Shown piece by piece: positions 15,491 to 25,189 of a DNA stretch of 64,000 nucleotides. This DNA comes from Achromobacter xylosoxidans. GTDB taxonomy: Bacteria; Pseudomonadota; Gammaproteobacteria; Burkholderiales; Burkholderiaceae_B. Under the pieces are notes generated by a model. That model saw nothing but the letters and a program-made list of their open reading frames with translations, was not told the origin of the DNA and did no database searches. How positions within the stretch are numbered: position 1 is the first letter of the stretch; every line of letters begins with the position of its first letter. Position numbers and translations under genes: made by a program. The stretch spans positions 2,232,001-2,296,000 of the forward strand of contig NZ_CP061008.1 of assembly GCF_014490035.1 (NCBI RefSeq), given 5' to 3'.

Positions 15491-16778
15491 GTGGGATCAC
15501 TCTAGTTGGCGTCCGGCGCGCAACGTCCGGGCGGTGGCTGGGGGCGGATGTCGTTCTTTGTTCTGGCACGGGCATGATCTGGGCATTGCGCATGAGCGAC
15601 AGGCAATAGCACAGCAGGAACCCGGTGAAGGCGGTCTTGGGCGCGTACGCCAGGCCGCCGGAAAGCGAGTCGATGAAGATATAGATAGGCGCGGTGGCCA
15701 GCAGGTAGCGCCGGTGCAGCTCCAGGCCCGGATGCGCATATCGTCGGAACAGCGTGAGCAGCAGAATGAGCACGGGCGGCAGCATGATCATGAAGGTGCC
15801 GACCACGCCGAACTTCATCAGGTAGAAGGCCCAGGAATTGTGGGCGAAGGTACTCAGCTCGAAGCCGTTCTCGCCCATGACCCAGCTGCGAAAGCCCGCG
15901 CCCTTGCCGAACACCGGACTCTCCGCGAAGAAGTCCATTTGTCCCTGCATCTCCTGGACGCGTGCGCCATAGCTGGAGTCCTCGTCCAGGCGCTCGACGC
16001 TGAAGATGCGATTGGTGAGCACGTCCAGGTAGCCGATCGCGGCGAAGACCAGCACCCCGGCGACTGCCGCCGGCGCAAAGACCAGCACGGCGCGGCGCCG
16101 GATCTCGGGGCCCGCGCCCAATAGCACGGCGATGAACACCGAGATCGCCAGCTGCAGGTATTGGCTGCGGTTCAGCGAAAACACGAGGGCCAGCAGCATA
16201 TAGACCGTCAGCGCGTAGGCCTTGGGTCCGGAAACGTTGAGCGTGCGCCGGAAGTACAGCAGCGACACCACGCCGAACGGGATGGCCCATACGCCCAGCC
16301 GCACGTTGCGCAGCGGATTCGCCACGCTGAAGCCTTGCAGCTGTTCGGCCAGCATCAGCGTGGCCACGGCCAGGCAGGCCGCCACGATGTACTTCTGCAG
16401 CACCGCGTAGGCGGCCGGGCTGTCGATATCCTTGTAGCAAAGAAAGGGCGTGCACAAGAAATAGAACACGATGCGCAGGTCCCGCGCCACGTCGCCGGTC
16501 TCGATGCCCGGATGATGCAGCGACACCAGGATCAGATAGATCACCGACACGGTCTGGATACCCAGCAGCATGCCCAGCATGCCGCGGGGCAGCGCATAGG
16601 CCGCGGGATCCGCGAGCCTCAACATCTTGACCACCAGCATGGCGACGAACAGGAAATCGAAGGGCGACAGCTTGAAGCTGCCGACGCCCAGGACGAAGTG
16701 GTCGTCGTTCAAGGCCAGCGCCGTGAAGGCGAACATGCCCAGCAGATGCAGGGTGGATAGGCGGCGGTGCGTGGTCAT
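15483..16778 (-). CDS. O-antigen ligase/polymerase family protein (probable Wzy)
   Basis: Predicted integral inner-membrane polymerase that joins repeat units at the periplasmic face. The 431-residue protein has about ten hydrophobic segments and a large loop (about 255-310) holding SYGARVQEM and SPVFGKGAGF, which is the layout of the Wzy_C/O-antigen-ligase family; the AHNSWAFYLMKFGVVG segment carries the His often conserved there. Given a complete repeat-unit synthesis set and a flippase nearby, a polymerase role is more likely than lipid-A ligation. It lies between a GT2 and a GT4 gene. Confidence 0.8.
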   Translation of the reverse strand: MTTHRRLSTLHLLGMFAFTALALNDDHFVLGVGSFKLSPFDFLFVAMLVVKMLRLADPAAYALPRGMLGMLLGIQTVSVIYLILVSLHHPGIETGDVARDLRIVFYFLCTPFLCYKDIDSPAAYAVLQKYIVAACLAVATLMLAEQLQGFSVANPLRNVRLGVWAIPFGVVSLLYFRRTLNVSGPKAYALTVYMLLALVFSLNRSQYLQLAISVFIAVLLGAGPEIRRRAVLVFAPAAVAGVLVFAAIGYLDVLTNRIFSVERLDEDSSYGARVQEMQGQMDFFAESPVFGKGAGFRSWVMGENGFELSTFAHNSWAFYLMKFGVVGTFMIMLPPVLILLLTLFRRYAHPGLELHRRYLLATAPIYIFIDSLSGGLAYAPKTAFTGFLLCYCLSLMRNAQIMPVPEQRTTSAPSHRPDVARRTPTRVIPHA

Positions 16779-16805
16779 TGCGGCTCTTCTCTGTGTGGAA
16801 AGACG

Positions 16806-17708
16806 CTAGTGCGAAGCCCAGTCGTCGCGTCCGAAAATCTTGGTGGTCAGTTTTTCGAACAGATAGGACAGGTCTCCCTGGCGTGCGTGGGCGGCCACCT
16901 TGGACGCGCGGCACGACAGTTCGAACAGCTTGCCCAGGCCCGGCTCCGTGCGGCGGATGCGGGTGACGATCTGTTCGCGTTCCTCGAGCAGCACGTCCTG
17001 CATCAGCGCCGTCTTGGTTTCGTCGTGGGCGGTGTAAACGCCCATGGCGTCAGGCACGATCAGGTTCTTGCCTTCGCGCAGCAGCCGGCTCCACAGCTCC
17101 AGGTCCATGCAGTAGCGCATGCTCTCCTGCAAGAGCCCGTACTTCTGCAACAGGTCGCGGCGAAAGATCGCCGACTGGTTCGGGATGGACGCCTTCACCA
17201 CCGTCAGCGTGCCGCGGTTGACCGGCGTGTAATGGATCTTGCGGAAGATCCGGTTGTCGGCGTCGGCCACGAACAGGTTGCCGCTGACGATGGGCGCGCG
17301 CCCCTTGGAGGCGGCCGCGCCCAGCTTGCGCAAGGCGCCGGGGAAGTACAGGTCGTCGGAATTCTGCCAGCCCACATAGTCGCCGGTGGCGCGTTCGAAG
17401 CCCTTGTTGATGGCATGCGACTGGCCGCGGTCCGGCGTGCTTTCCCAGTACGTCAGGTAGCGCTCATACTTGCGGATGATGTCCACGCTGCCGTCGCTGG
17501 AGCCGCCGTCGATGATGATGTACTCCAGCCGCGGATAGCCCTGGTTCAGCACGGACAGGATGGTGCGTTCCAGGAAGCGGGCCTGGTTGAACGAGGGGGT
17601 CACGATGGTCACTTTCGGCAACAGGCTGCCGGCGATGGGCGCCGGCGGCCGCAACTCGCGGACGAAGTCGATGAGCTGACGTGAGTACTCGTTATGACGC
17701 TTGCGCAT
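16806..17708 (-). CDS. Glycosyltransferase family 2
   Basis: Predicted sugar transferase of the exopolysaccharide repeat, 300 residues. It shows the GT-A nucleotide-binding start KVTIVTPSFNQARFLERTIL, the IIIDGGSSDGSVDII block and the acceptor-side motif GDYVGWQNSDDLYFPGAL with the DXD-like NSDD. The open frame continues far upstream, but that extension lies inside the flippase gene in another frame. The ATG at 17708 has GAGG six bases before it. An alternative in-frame ATG at 17723 has no such site. Confidence 0.87.
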   Translation of the reverse strand: MRKRHNEYSRQLIDFVRELRPPAPIAGSLLPKVTIVTPSFNQARFLERTILSVLNQGYPRLEYIIIDGGSSDGSVDIIRKYERYLTYWESTPDRGQSHAINKGFERATGDYVGWQNSDDLYFPGALRKLGAAASKGRAPIVSGNLFVADADNRIFRKIHYTPVNRGTLTVVKASIPNQSAIFRRDLLQKYGLLQESMRYCMDLELWSRLLREGKNLIVPDAMGVYTAHDETKTALMQDVLLEEREQIVTRIRRTEPGLGKLFELSCRASKVAAHARQGDLSYLFEKLTTKIFGRDDWASH

Positions 17709-17728
17709 GTAGGACCTCAGCATATGAG

Positions 17729-19045
17729 TTAACGGGTGGCCGCAGGCAAGGCGCCCGGAAAATCTGGGCGGGATTGACGGATGGCGAGAGCCACGCCGGC
17801 CAGCGTGATCGCCGCGTAGGCCAAGCGGCCCCATGCCGCGGCGTGTTCGCCCGCCGCGTGTACCAGTCCTGCCATGACGCACAGCATCGCCAGGCCGCCC
17901 AGGCCGTTCAGGATGGCGACGGCACGCGAATTGCCCAGGCCCAGCAGGGAAAAGTGCGCCGCGGCGTTCAAGGACAGCAGTCCCGAGGCCACGATCAGCA
18001 ACTGGAAGGTGCCCAGATGGCCGCTGGCGACGTTGTCTCCCAACAGCAGGTTCAGAAGCGGATGGCTGACCGCCAGCACCGCCAGCGTGGCGCTGGCCGA
18101 CAGCGCCAGGTTCCACAGCATCATGCGGCGGATCTCGCGTTCGACGGCGCCGGGATAGGGGGGCGAAACCGACAGGCGGGTGACGCGCGGCATGGCCTTC
18201 TGGAAGATGGCGACCGAGGCGGTATGGATGATCTGGCCGACCTGCACGCCGACCGTATAGATGGCCAGCGCGGCCGGACCCATGAGGCTGCCGACCAGCA
18301 CCCGGTCCACCGAGCCGAAGGCCAGGGCGCTCAGGCTGTTCAGCCAGGACCAGCGGGAGAACCGGAAGGCGTCCATCATGGCGCTGCGGTCGCGCACCGG
18401 GCGCACCAGGATGCGGCCATAGGTGCGCGCGAACACGCGCATCTTCACGCTGCCCGCGATCAGGAGTCCCAGCGCCTGCGCCAGGCCGGTCCAGGTGGGC
18501 GACGCCGTCAGCCAGGCCGTGGCGCAAGCCAGTCCCATCGTGCCGGTGCGGCTGAAGACTTCGCACAGCGCCGTGGCGCGGAAGTCTTCGCGCCCCTTCA
18601 GGCAGCCGGAGAACAGCTGGTCATATTGCTGCGTCAGGTAGATGGCCAGCGCGGGCATGGCCAGCATCGTCACCGCCACGCCGCCGAAGGTCGCCGCCGG
18701 CCAGCCCAGGCCCACCACTGCCCACAGCAATACTGCGGCCAGGGTCACGACCCCGAGCGCGCAGCCGATCAGCGACATGCTTACGCCGGCTGCGCGATAG
18801 GCGCCGCCGGGCTCGTGCATGCGCTCGGACACCAGCTTGGTCGCCGTCACCGCCGCGCCCAGGTTGGCGGCATTGCCGAAGCCGGCCAGGGCGATGATCA
18901 TGGAGTACTGGCCGAAGCCCACGGTCCCCAGCTGCCGGAACAGGATGGGCAGGGCCACCAGCGCCGCGACCGGCCCGATGCCATACTCCACCAGCCCCCA
19001 GAAGGAGGCATTGCCGGCGATATGTTTCCTGAGGAATCCGAGCAT
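17729..19045 (-). CDS. Polysaccharide flippase, Wzx/MATE-like
   Basis: Predicted to flip the undecaprenyl-linked repeat unit across the inner membrane. The 438-residue protein consists of about 12 hydrophobic segments, beginning with FWGLVEYGIGPVAALVALPILF and QLGTVGFGQYSMIIALAGFG, the N-terminal pattern of polysaccharide-biosynthesis (PST) exporters; LNSLSALAFGSVDRVLVGSL occurs at the start of the second half. It lies 38 bp downstream of fcl and 20 bp upstream of the GT2 start. Confidence 0.85.
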   Translation of the reverse strand: MLGFLRKHIAGNASFWGLVEYGIGPVAALVALPILFRQLGTVGFGQYSMIIALAGFGNAANLGAAVTATKLVSERMHEPGGAYRAAGVSMSLIGCALGVVTLAAVLLWAVVGLGWPAATFGGVAVTMLAMPALAIYLTQQYDQLFSGCLKGREDFRATALCEVFSRTGTMGLACATAWLTASPTWTGLAQALGLLIAGSVKMRVFARTYGRILVRPVRDRSAMMDAFRFSRWSWLNSLSALAFGSVDRVLVGSLMGPAALAIYTVGVQVGQIIHTASVAIFQKAMPRVTRLSVSPPYPGAVEREIRRMMLWNLALSASATLAVLAVSHPLLNLLLGDNVASGHLGTFQLLIVASGLLSLNAAAHFSLLGLGNSRAVAILNGLGGLAMLCVMAGLVHAAGEHAAAWGRLAYAAITLAGVALAIRQSRPDFPGALPAATR

Positions 19046-19083
19046 GGCTGGGGCCTGTGGGCATATGGGTTCTGGCGAGGCCG

Positions 19084-20037
19084 TCAGGCCACGGGCAGCG
19101 CATGCTGGGTGCGTTCACGCAGGAAGTGGCCGTAGGCCAGCGTGATGCCATGCGTCAGCGAGATCTCCGGTTTCCAGCCCAGCGCCTGCATGCGGGCCGA
19201 GTCCATCAGCTTGCGCGGCGTGCCGTCGGGCTTGCTGCTGTCGTAAACGATGTTGCCCTCGTAGCCGACCACGCGGGCCACCAGCCTGGCCAGGTCGGCG
19301 ATCGAGATGTCCTGCCCGGCGCCGATGTTGTAGATGCCTTCCGCCTGCGGATGCTCCATCAGCATGACGCAGGCCTGGGCCAGGTCGTCCACATACAGGA
19401 ATTCGCGCAGCGGCGCGCCGGTACCCCAGATGCTCACGCTTTCCTGGCCGGATTCCCGGCCTTCGTGGAATTTGCGGATCAGCGCGGGCAGCACGTGGCT
19501 GCTTTGCAGGTCGTAGTTGTCATGCTGGCCATACAGATTGGTCGGCATGGCGCAGATGAAACGCGCGCCGAACTCGCGCTGATAGGCCTCGCACAGCTTC
19601 AGGCCCGCGATCTTGGCGATGGCGTAGGGCTCGTTGGTCGCCTCCAGCGGCCCCGTCAGCAAGGCGTCCTCGCGGATGGGCTGGGGGGCTTCGCGCGGAT
19701 AGATGCATGACGAACCCAGAAACAGCAGCTTGCGCACCCCGGCGGCATACGCGGCGCGGATCACGTTGCACTGGATCATCAGGTTCTTGTACAGGAACTC
19801 CACCGGATGCGTCTGGTTGGCCAGGATGCCGCCGACCTTGGCGGCGGCCAGGTACACCACGTCGACCGGCGTGGTCGAGAAGAAGCGGTTGACCTGATTC
19901 TGGTTTTCCAGATCCAGCTCCTCCCGGCCGCGGGTCAGCACGTTGCGGTACCCGCGGCGCTGCAGCTCGCGGGTGATCGCGGCGCCTACCATGCCGCGGT
20001 GGCCGGCGACGAAGACGCGTTGCTCCAGGTTCGTCAT
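19084..20037 (-). CDS. fcl: GDP-L-fucose synthase
   Basis: Epimerase-reductase that converts GDP-4-keto-6-deoxy-mannose to GDP-L-fucose with NADPH. The 317-residue SDR protein has the nucleotide motif [14 protein letters not shown], the catalytic serine region FLGSSCIYP, the YxxxK pair in [10 protein letters not shown] and the family stretch [15 protein letters not shown]. It is 6 bp downstream of gmd, its pathway partner, so GDP-fucose synthesis is encoded as a unit. Confidence 0.95.
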   Translation of the reverse strand: MTNLEQRVFVAGHRGMVGAAITRELQRRGYRNVLTRGREELDLENQNQVNRFFSTTPVDVVYLAAAKVGGILANQTHPVEFLYKNLMIQCNVIRAAYAAGVRKLLFLGSSCIYPREAPQPIREDALLTGPLEATNEPYAIAKIAGLKLCEAYQREFGARFICAMPTNLYGQHDNYDLQSSHVLPALIRKFHEGRESGQESVSIWGTGAPLREFLYVDDLAQACVMLMEHPQAEGIYNIGAGQDISIADLARLVARVVGYEGNIVYDSSKPDGTPRKLMDSARMQALGWKPEISLTHGITLAYGHFLRERTQHALPVA

Positions 20038-20043
20038 GTCGTG

Positions 20044-21153
20044 CTACTCCTTGTAGGCGTAGATTTCGTAGCCGTTCTGCTCCACCAGCGCATCGCGCCG
20101 CGCGTCGCGCAGATCGCTCTCGACCATTTCCTTGACCAGTTGCGCGAAGGAGGTGCGTGGCGACCATCCCAGCTTTTCGCGCGCCTTGGTCGGATCGCCC
20201 AGCAGGGTTTCCACTTCGGTCGGGCGGAAGTAGCGCGGGTCCACCCGGACGATCACCTGGCCCGGCTTGATGTCATGGACCGGCGAGAACAGCACGGTGG
20301 CTGTCTCTTCCAGCCCTTCGCCTTCCCAGGCCAGCAGGATGCCCAGCTCGCGCGCGGCGGTATTGATGAACTCGCGCACGCTGTATTGCATGCCGGTGGC
20401 GATGACGTAGTCCTCGGGCGTGTCCTGCTGCAGCATCAGCCACTGCATTTCGACGTAGTCGCGGGCATGGCCCCAGTCGCGCAGGGCGGAAAGATTGCCC
20501 AGGTACAGGCATTCCTGCAGGCCGAGCACGATGCGGGCCAGGCCGCGGGTGATCTTGCGCGTGACGAAGGTCTCGCCGCGCTTGGGCGATTCGTGGTTGA
20601 ACAGGATGCCGTTGCAGGCATACATGCCATAGGCTTCGCGGTAGTTCACGCTGATCCAGTAGGCGTACAGCTTGGCCGCCGCGTACGGGCTGCGCGGATA
20701 GAACGGCGTGGTTTCCTTTTGCGGCGTCTCCTGCACCAGGCCATACAGCTCGGAGGTGGACGCCTGGTAGAAGCGGGCCTTGTTCTCCAGCTTCAGGATG
20801 CGGATGGCTTCCAGGAGGCGCAGGGTGCCCAGGCCGTCGGCGTTGGCCGTGTACTCGGGCTCCTCGAACGAGACGCCGACATGGCTCTGGGCGGCCAGGT
20901 TGTAGATCTCGTCGGGCTGCACCGACTGCACGATGCGGATCAGGCTGCAAGAGTCGGTCATATCGCCGTGATGCAGCACGAAATTGCGGGGCTGGTCATG
21001 CGGATCCTGGTACAGATGGTCGATCCGCGCGGTATTGAACAGCGAAGCACGCCGCTTGATGCCGTGGACCTCATAGCCCTTGGCCAGCAGAAACTCCGCC
21101 AGATAGGCCCCGTCTTGGCCAGTAACGCCGGTAATCAGTGCCCGTTTTGGCAT
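20044..21153 (-). CDS. gmd: GDP-mannose 4,6-dehydratase
   Basis: Converts GDP-mannose to GDP-4-keto-6-deoxy-mannose, the first step to GDP-L-fucose. The 369-residue protein begins [20 protein letters not shown], followed by [12 protein letters not shown], the family hallmark, and has the active-site region [10 protein letters not shown] and [11 protein letters not shown] used the ATG at 21153; an upstream in-frame start would add 19 residues without similarity to the family N-terminus. It follows the VanZ-like gene after 10 bp. Confidence 0.96.
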   Translation of the reverse strand: MPKRALITGVTGQDGAYLAEFLLAKGYEVHGIKRRASLFNTARIDHLYQDPHDQPRNFVLHHGDMTDSCSLIRIVQSVQPDEIYNLAAQSHVGVSFEEPEYTANADGLGTLRLLEAIRILKLENKARFYQASTSELYGLVQETPQKETTPFYPRSPYAAAKLYAYWISVNYREAYGMYACNGILFNHESPKRGETFVTRKITRGLARIVLGLQECLYLGNLSALRDWGHARDYVEMQWLMLQQDTPEDYVIATGMQYSVREFINTAARELGILLAWEGEGLEETATVLFSPVHDIKPGQVIVRVDPRYFRPTEVETLLGDPTKAREKLGWSPRTSFAQLVKEMVESDLRDARRDALVEQNGYEIYAYKE

Positions 21154-21163
21154 GGTTGTATCC

Positions 21164-21616
21164 TTAAGACTTAATGACTGCACGAAAGGAGCCGAAGGCT
21201 GCGGTACCAATGTGCAATGAGATTACTGTTGCACCAGCCGCGGAGATATCGGCCAAAAGGTCTAATAGTTCAGCCTGTCGATAGGGAAAAAGGGACTGGA
21301 TTGCTTCATCCAGCGCACCCAGCATTGCGATCGCCACCAGGGCCGTCAGCGCCGGGCGACGGTTGACCGAGAAATAGATCAACGTGGTCAGGAAGGCGTA
21401 AGCCGCAAGATGCAGACGCTTGTCGCCAAACGCGTCCGACATCTCGGCGGCCAGGCCCGGCAGGTTGCCCACTGTTACCAGCACGGCGAAGAACAGCCCC
21501 GCCAATGGCAGGCAGAGCCGCGCCATGCCTGGCCTGAAAAAGGGCGCCCCTTCGGGTGGCAGCAAGCGTGCGGAGCGCGTGCGGCGTGGGGGCTCCTTCT
21601 TTTCATACCCGGCCAT
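21164..21616 (-). CDS. VanZ-like small membrane protein
   Basis: Function unknown. The 150-residue protein contains four hydrophobic segments, the conserved [18 protein letters not shown] block and the [21 protein letters not shown] motif that define VanZ-like proteins. It is inserted between manC and gmd and overlaps manC by 14 bp; AGGA a few bases before the ATG at 21616 supports this start. Members of the family occur in polysaccharide clusters of other bacteria. A role in lipid-carrier or export handling is possible, but this is inference only. Confidence 0.8.
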   Translation of the reverse strand: MAGYEKKEPPRRTRSARLLPPEGAPFFRPGMARLCLPLAGLFFAVLVTVGNLPGLAAEMSDAFGDKRLHLAAYAFLTTLIYFSVNRRPALTALVAIAMLGALDEAIQSLFPYRQAELLDLLADISAAGATVISLHIGTAAFGSFRAVIKS

Positions 21617-23033
21617 ACATGTCCTGGAATCTGACGATGTCGTCTTCACCCAGGTAAGCGCCCGATTGCACCTCGATGATCTCCAGCGGGATCTTTCCCG
21701 GGTTCTCCAGGCTGTGGATCTCGCCCAGCGGGATGTAGGTCGACTGGTTCTCGGTCAGCAGGTACTGCTTGTCGCCGTTGTAGATGCGCGCCGTGCCCGA
21801 GACCACGATCCAGTGCTCCGCGCGGTGATGGTGCATCTGCGAGGACAGGCGCGCGCCGGGCTTCACCGTGATGCGCTTGACCTGGTAGCGCGGACCCTGG
21901 CCTACCGAGTCGTAGGATCCCCAGGGCCGCTGCACTTCGCGGTGATGGTTCAGTTCCGAGCGGTGCTGCGTCTTGAAGATCTCGACCAGCCGCTTGACGT
22001 CCTGCGAGCGCGACTTGTGCGCCACCAGCACGGCGTCGGCGGTTTCGATCACGACGATGTCGTCCAGGCCCACCGAGGCCACCAGCCGGCTGGTGGAGTG
22101 GATCAGGCAGTTGCGCGAATCCTCCACCATGACGTCGCCGGTGGTGGAGTTGCCTTCCACCGTCTTCTGGGCGATGCCCCAGACCGCGTCCCAGGCGCCC
22201 ACATCGCTCCACGAGGCGGCCAGCGGGATGACCACGGCGCTGTCCGTGCGTTCCATGATGGCGTAGTCCATGGAATCGCTGGGGCACGCTTCGAAGGACG
22301 GGCCGTCCAGGTGGAACAGCGAGTTCTCGCCATGCCCGATGGCCACGGCCGCCTGCACCTGCTCCAGCATCTTGGGCGCCAGGCGCGCCATTTCCGACAG
22401 GAACACCGAGGCTTGGAAGGCGAACATGCCGCTGTTCCAGTAATAGCCGCCATCTTCGATGAAACGCTGCGCGACCTCGGGAGAGGGTTTTTCAACGAAG
22501 CGGCGCACGCGGCGCGCGGGCGCCATCACGCCGGGCTCGTCCGCCTGGATGTAGCCGTAGCCGCTGAGCGGCGCGGTGGGATTGATGCCGAACGTCACCA
22601 GCGCACCCTGCAGGGCGGCCTGATAGGCCGCGGCGAAGGCGGCCTGCAGCACCTCGCCGTCTTCCAGCACGTGGTCCGACGGCATGATCAGCATGACCGG
22701 GTCCTCGCCGTCGCGCATGGCGCGCAGGGTGGCCGCGGCGATGGCCGGCGCCGTGTTGCGCGCGAAGGGCTCCAGGATCACTTCCACGTCCTTGATGCCC
22801 AGTTCCAGCGCCTGCTCCGCCGCGATATAGCGGTGCGCGTCGTTGCAGACCAGGATGGGCCGGGCCTCGGCGCCAGCCGACCCCAGCCGCAGCAGGGTGT
22901 TCTGCAACAGGCTGCGGTCATCGGTCAAACGGATGAACTGCTTGGGCAGCAGTTCGCGCGACAGCGGCCACAGGCGCGAGCCTGAACCGCCGCAAAGTAT
23001 GACTGCCCGGTACGGGGGAGGGGGATTGGTCAT
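21603..23033 (-). CDS. manC: Mannose-1-phosphate guanylyltransferase/mannose-6-phosphate isomerase
   Basis: Bifunctional cytoplasmic enzyme supplying GDP-mannose. The 476-residue protein starts near the nucleotidyltransferase signature ILCGGSGSRLWPLSRELLPK, contains FVEKPSPEVAQRFI, and ends with a cupin isomerase domain (PWGSYDSVGQGPRYQVKRI, QMHHHRAEHWIVVSGTARI). AAGGAG lies eight bases before ATG 23033; a GTG at 23042 overlapping the gmm stop would add three residues. It overlaps the VanZ-like gene by 14 bp. Confidence 0.95.
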   Translation of the reverse strand: MTNPPPPYRAVILCGGSGSRLWPLSRELLPKQFIRLTDDRSLLQNTLLRLGSAGAEARPILVCNDAHRYIAAEQALELGIKDVEVILEPFARNTAPAIAAATLRAMRDGEDPVMLIMPSDHVLEDGEVLQAAFAAAYQAALQGALVTFGINPTAPLSGYGYIQADEPGVMAPARRVRRFVEKPSPEVAQRFIEDGGYYWNSGMFAFQASVFLSEMARLAPKMLEQVQAAVAIGHGENSLFHLDGPSFEACPSDSMDYAIMERTDSAVVIPLAASWSDVGAWDAVWGIAQKTVEGNSTTGDVMVEDSRNCLIHSTSRLVASVGLDDIVVIETADAVLVAHKSRSQDVKRLVEIFKTQHRSELNHHREVQRPWGSYDSVGQGPRYQVKRITVKPGARLSSQMHHHRAEHWIVVSGTARIYNGDKQYLLTENQSTYIPLGEIHSLENPGKIPLEIIEVQSGAYLGEDDIVRFQDMYGRV

Positions 23034-23038
23034 GGCGC

Positions 23039-23548
23039 TCACTCCTTGAAGTAGGCCTGGGTGTAGGGGTGCACGCCGGGATCGGCGGCGAGGGCACGGG
23101 CGGGCAGCCAGCGGTAGCTGCGGTGCTGGGCCTGGGGCAGGCTGGAAATGTCCAAAGAAAGCTCGGCCTCATAGGCGAGGACGACGTAATGGGTGGAGCG
23201 TCCGGCTTCACCCGCAAAATTGGTGCCGTAAAAGTGCTCGTACACGCCGCGCGGGGTCCAGGCCAGCTCGCTGACCGGGATGCCCAGCTCGTCGCGGGCG
23301 ATGCGGCGCAGCGCCGCGTGCAGGGTTTCGTTCTTGCGGATCCGCCCGCCCGGCACGAACCAGGCGCCCTGGGCCGGGGGATTGGCCCGCAGGCCGGTCA
23401 GGTAGCGGCCCGCGGCGTCGCGCAGCAGCAGGTCGATGGAAACCAGCGGCAACATCTCGACCGCCTGGCGGAACTCCGCCTGCGCCAGCACGCCGTCGCG
23501 GACCGCGGCCTTGCGTTGCTCGGGCCATCCCAAAGGTTTAGTAGACAT
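23039..23548 (-). CDS. gmm: GDP-mannose mannosyl hydrolase (Nudix)
   Basis: Hydrolyses GDP-mannose to GDP and mannose and is found in colanic-acid-type clusters (WcaH). The 169-residue protein carries the variant Nudix box GGRIRKNETLHAALRRIARD with ELGI, in which one canonical Glu is replaced, as is characteristic for this subfamily, and the GAWFVPGGR lead-in. Its start overlaps the wcaJ stop by 11 bp, and manC follows. It may tune the GDP-mannose/GDP-fucose balance. Confidence 0.9.
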   Translation of the reverse strand: MSTKPLGWPEQRKAAVRDGVLAQAEFRQAVEMLPLVSIDLLLRDAAGRYLTGLRANPPAQGAWFVPGGRIRKNETLHAALRRIARDELGIPVSELAWTPRGVYEHFYGTNFAGEAGRSTHYVVLAYEAELSLDISSLPQAQHRSYRWLPARALAADPGVHPYTQAYFKE

Positions 23549-24947
23549 TGCGGCCCGTCCATCCCGACAACGCCGTGCGGGCGATGATCTGCAGGTCCAT
23601 CCTGAACGTCCAGTGCTGGATGTAATAGATGTCGTACTCGACGCGATCGCTCATCTTGCGCAGCGTGTCCGTCTGTCCGCGCAGGCCGTTGACCTGCGCC
23701 CAGCCCGTGATGCCCGGCTTGACGCGGTGGCGCATCATGTAGCGTTGCACCAGGTCCTTGTACATTTCGTTGTGCTCCAGGGCGTGCGGACGCGGTCCCA
23801 CCACCGACATGTCGCCCATGAGCACATTCAGGAACTGCGGCAGTTCGTCCAGGCTGGTGCGCCTGAGGAAGCCGCCGATGCGCGTGACGCGGGCATCGTT
23901 GCGGGTGGCCTGGGTGACCACGCCATGCTCCTGATGCACCGTCATGGTGCGGAACTTGTAGACATGGAAGACCTTGCCGTCCACGCCCAGCCGCGGCTGG
24001 GTGAAGAACACGGGGCCGCGCGAAGTCGCCTTCACCAGGATCGCCACCGTCAGCATCACGGGCGACAGCCCGATCAGCGCGCAGAAGGCGAAGCTGCGGT
24101 CGAAGATTTCCTTGGCCCAGCCGCGCACGCCGGCAGCGGGCAGGCTGTTGAGCTGTATGGCGGGCAGGCCCAGAAATTCGCCGATGCGGTGTCCCAGCAG
24201 CTGGATCGACATGACATCGGGAATCCAGCGGATATCCACCAGGTCATTGCGCAGGTGATAGAGGACTTCGCGCAGTTCCTGGCCCGCTTCCATCGGCAGC
24301 ACGATCCAGATCTCGCGGACGTTGTGCTCATGCACGAAGCCATGCAGTCCGTCCAGCTCATGCAGGCGGCGGACTTGCGGCGGCAGGTTCTCATGGGGCT
24401 CGGCGTAGATGCCGGCCACTTCGTAGCCCGCGCCGCGGTATTGCTCGACGCGGCGCCAAAGGTCATGGCCCAGCGCGCCGAAGCCCACCAGCAGCACGCG
24501 CTTGCGGTCCATCCCGCGGTCGCGCGCCGCGCCCAGCACCGCGTAGACCGCAATCCGTAGGCCGGCCAGCGTCAGCGCCGACATGCCAAACCACGTAGCC
24601 GCCCATACGCGGGATATCGCCGCGGTCTGGTGCATGAGAAAACTGATGCAGATGCCCAGCGCGAACACCAGCGCCCAGGCCGCCAGGCTGCGCACGACCA
24701 GGTCGGTCAGCAGGCGGCCGCGCCACGATACATAGAGGCGGAAGGCCGGGAAGATGGCCACCACGCCCAGGCCGCACAGGTACACAAGGAACAGATGGAT
24801 CTGCGGAGGATCCGCCAAGGCATCGTCCGAGAATTTCAAGCCGGTGGCAGTCAGGCCGCAGGTGATCACGATCGCGGCATCGAGCAAGCGATAGAGATAG
24901 CTTGCTCCGCTGAATCTAGACGACGTGTCCGTTTGGGACGGGTCCAT
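23538..24947 (-). CDS. wcaJ: Undecaprenyl-phosphate glucose phosphotransferase, WcaJ-like
   Basis: Initiating enzyme: transfers a hexose-1-phosphate (probably glucose) to undecaprenyl phosphate. The 469-residue polyisoprenyl-phosphate hexose-1-phosphate transferase has several N-terminal membrane segments, a central Rossmann-like CoA-binding-type domain (KRVLLVGFGALGHDLWRR) and the C-terminal bacterial sugar transferase domain with KATSRGPVFFTQPRLGVDG, FRTMTV, RRTSLDELPQFLNVL and VGPRPHA. ACAGGAG before ATG 24947 decides the start. It heads the minus-strand arm of the cluster. Confidence 0.92.
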   Translation of the reverse strand: MDPSQTDTSSRFSGASYLYRLLDAAIVITCGLTATGLKFSDDALADPPQIHLFLVYLCGLGVVAIFPAFRLYVSWRGRLLTDLVVRSLAAWALVFALGICISFLMHQTAAISRVWAATWFGMSALTLAGLRIAVYAVLGAARDRGMDRKRVLLVGFGALGHDLWRRVEQYRGAGYEVAGIYAEPHENLPPQVRRLHELDGLHGFVHEHNVREIWIVLPMEAGQELREVLYHLRNDLVDIRWIPDVMSIQLLGHRIGEFLGLPAIQLNSLPAAGVRGWAKEIFDRSFAFCALIGLSPVMLTVAILVKATSRGPVFFTQPRLGVDGKVFHVYKFRTMTVHQEHGVVTQATRNDARVTRIGGFLRRTSLDELPQFLNVLMGDMSVVGPRPHALEHNEMYKDLVQRYMMRHRVKPGITGWAQVNGLRGQTDTLRKMSDRVEYDIYYIQHWTFRMDLQIIARTALSGWTGRNVY

Positions 24948-25037
24948 CGCGCACTCCTGTTCGTGGGGAGCCGCCGTGCGGAAGGCAAAAACTGTGCACC
25001 GCCGCAAAGCTTGTGGCTACCGACAAAATCTTATTGA

Positions 25038-25050
25038 GTGCGCAACGCAC
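25038..25050. promoter_or_regulatory. Inverted repeat in the exopolysaccharide divergent promoter region
   Basis: GTGCG-CAA-CGCAC, a perfect 5-bp inverted repeat with a 3-bp centre, lies 91 bp upstream of the wcaJ start and 140 bp upstream of the wza start, in the 242-bp region that must hold both promoters. It is a reasonable operator candidate. No promoter hexamers could be assigned with confidence. Confidence 0.35.
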
Positions 25051-25189
25051 CCGAAACCTCCAAACGATGTAGGAGAAGGCTTAGGACATCCGTCGAATGT
25101 GCGGGCCTAGGAAAAGAGAGTGGAATGTCGCAACCCGTTACGCATCGGGCTCACTCCAAGCAACGAAGTCATTCACAAGTGGATTTGCC

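Noticed and set aside
17709..18566. Long N-terminal extension of the GT2 gene at 16806-17708
   Set aside because: The extension overlaps the flippase gene in another frame, is Arg/Gly-rich, and an internal ATG with a good ribosome binding site starts exactly at the GT2 domain.
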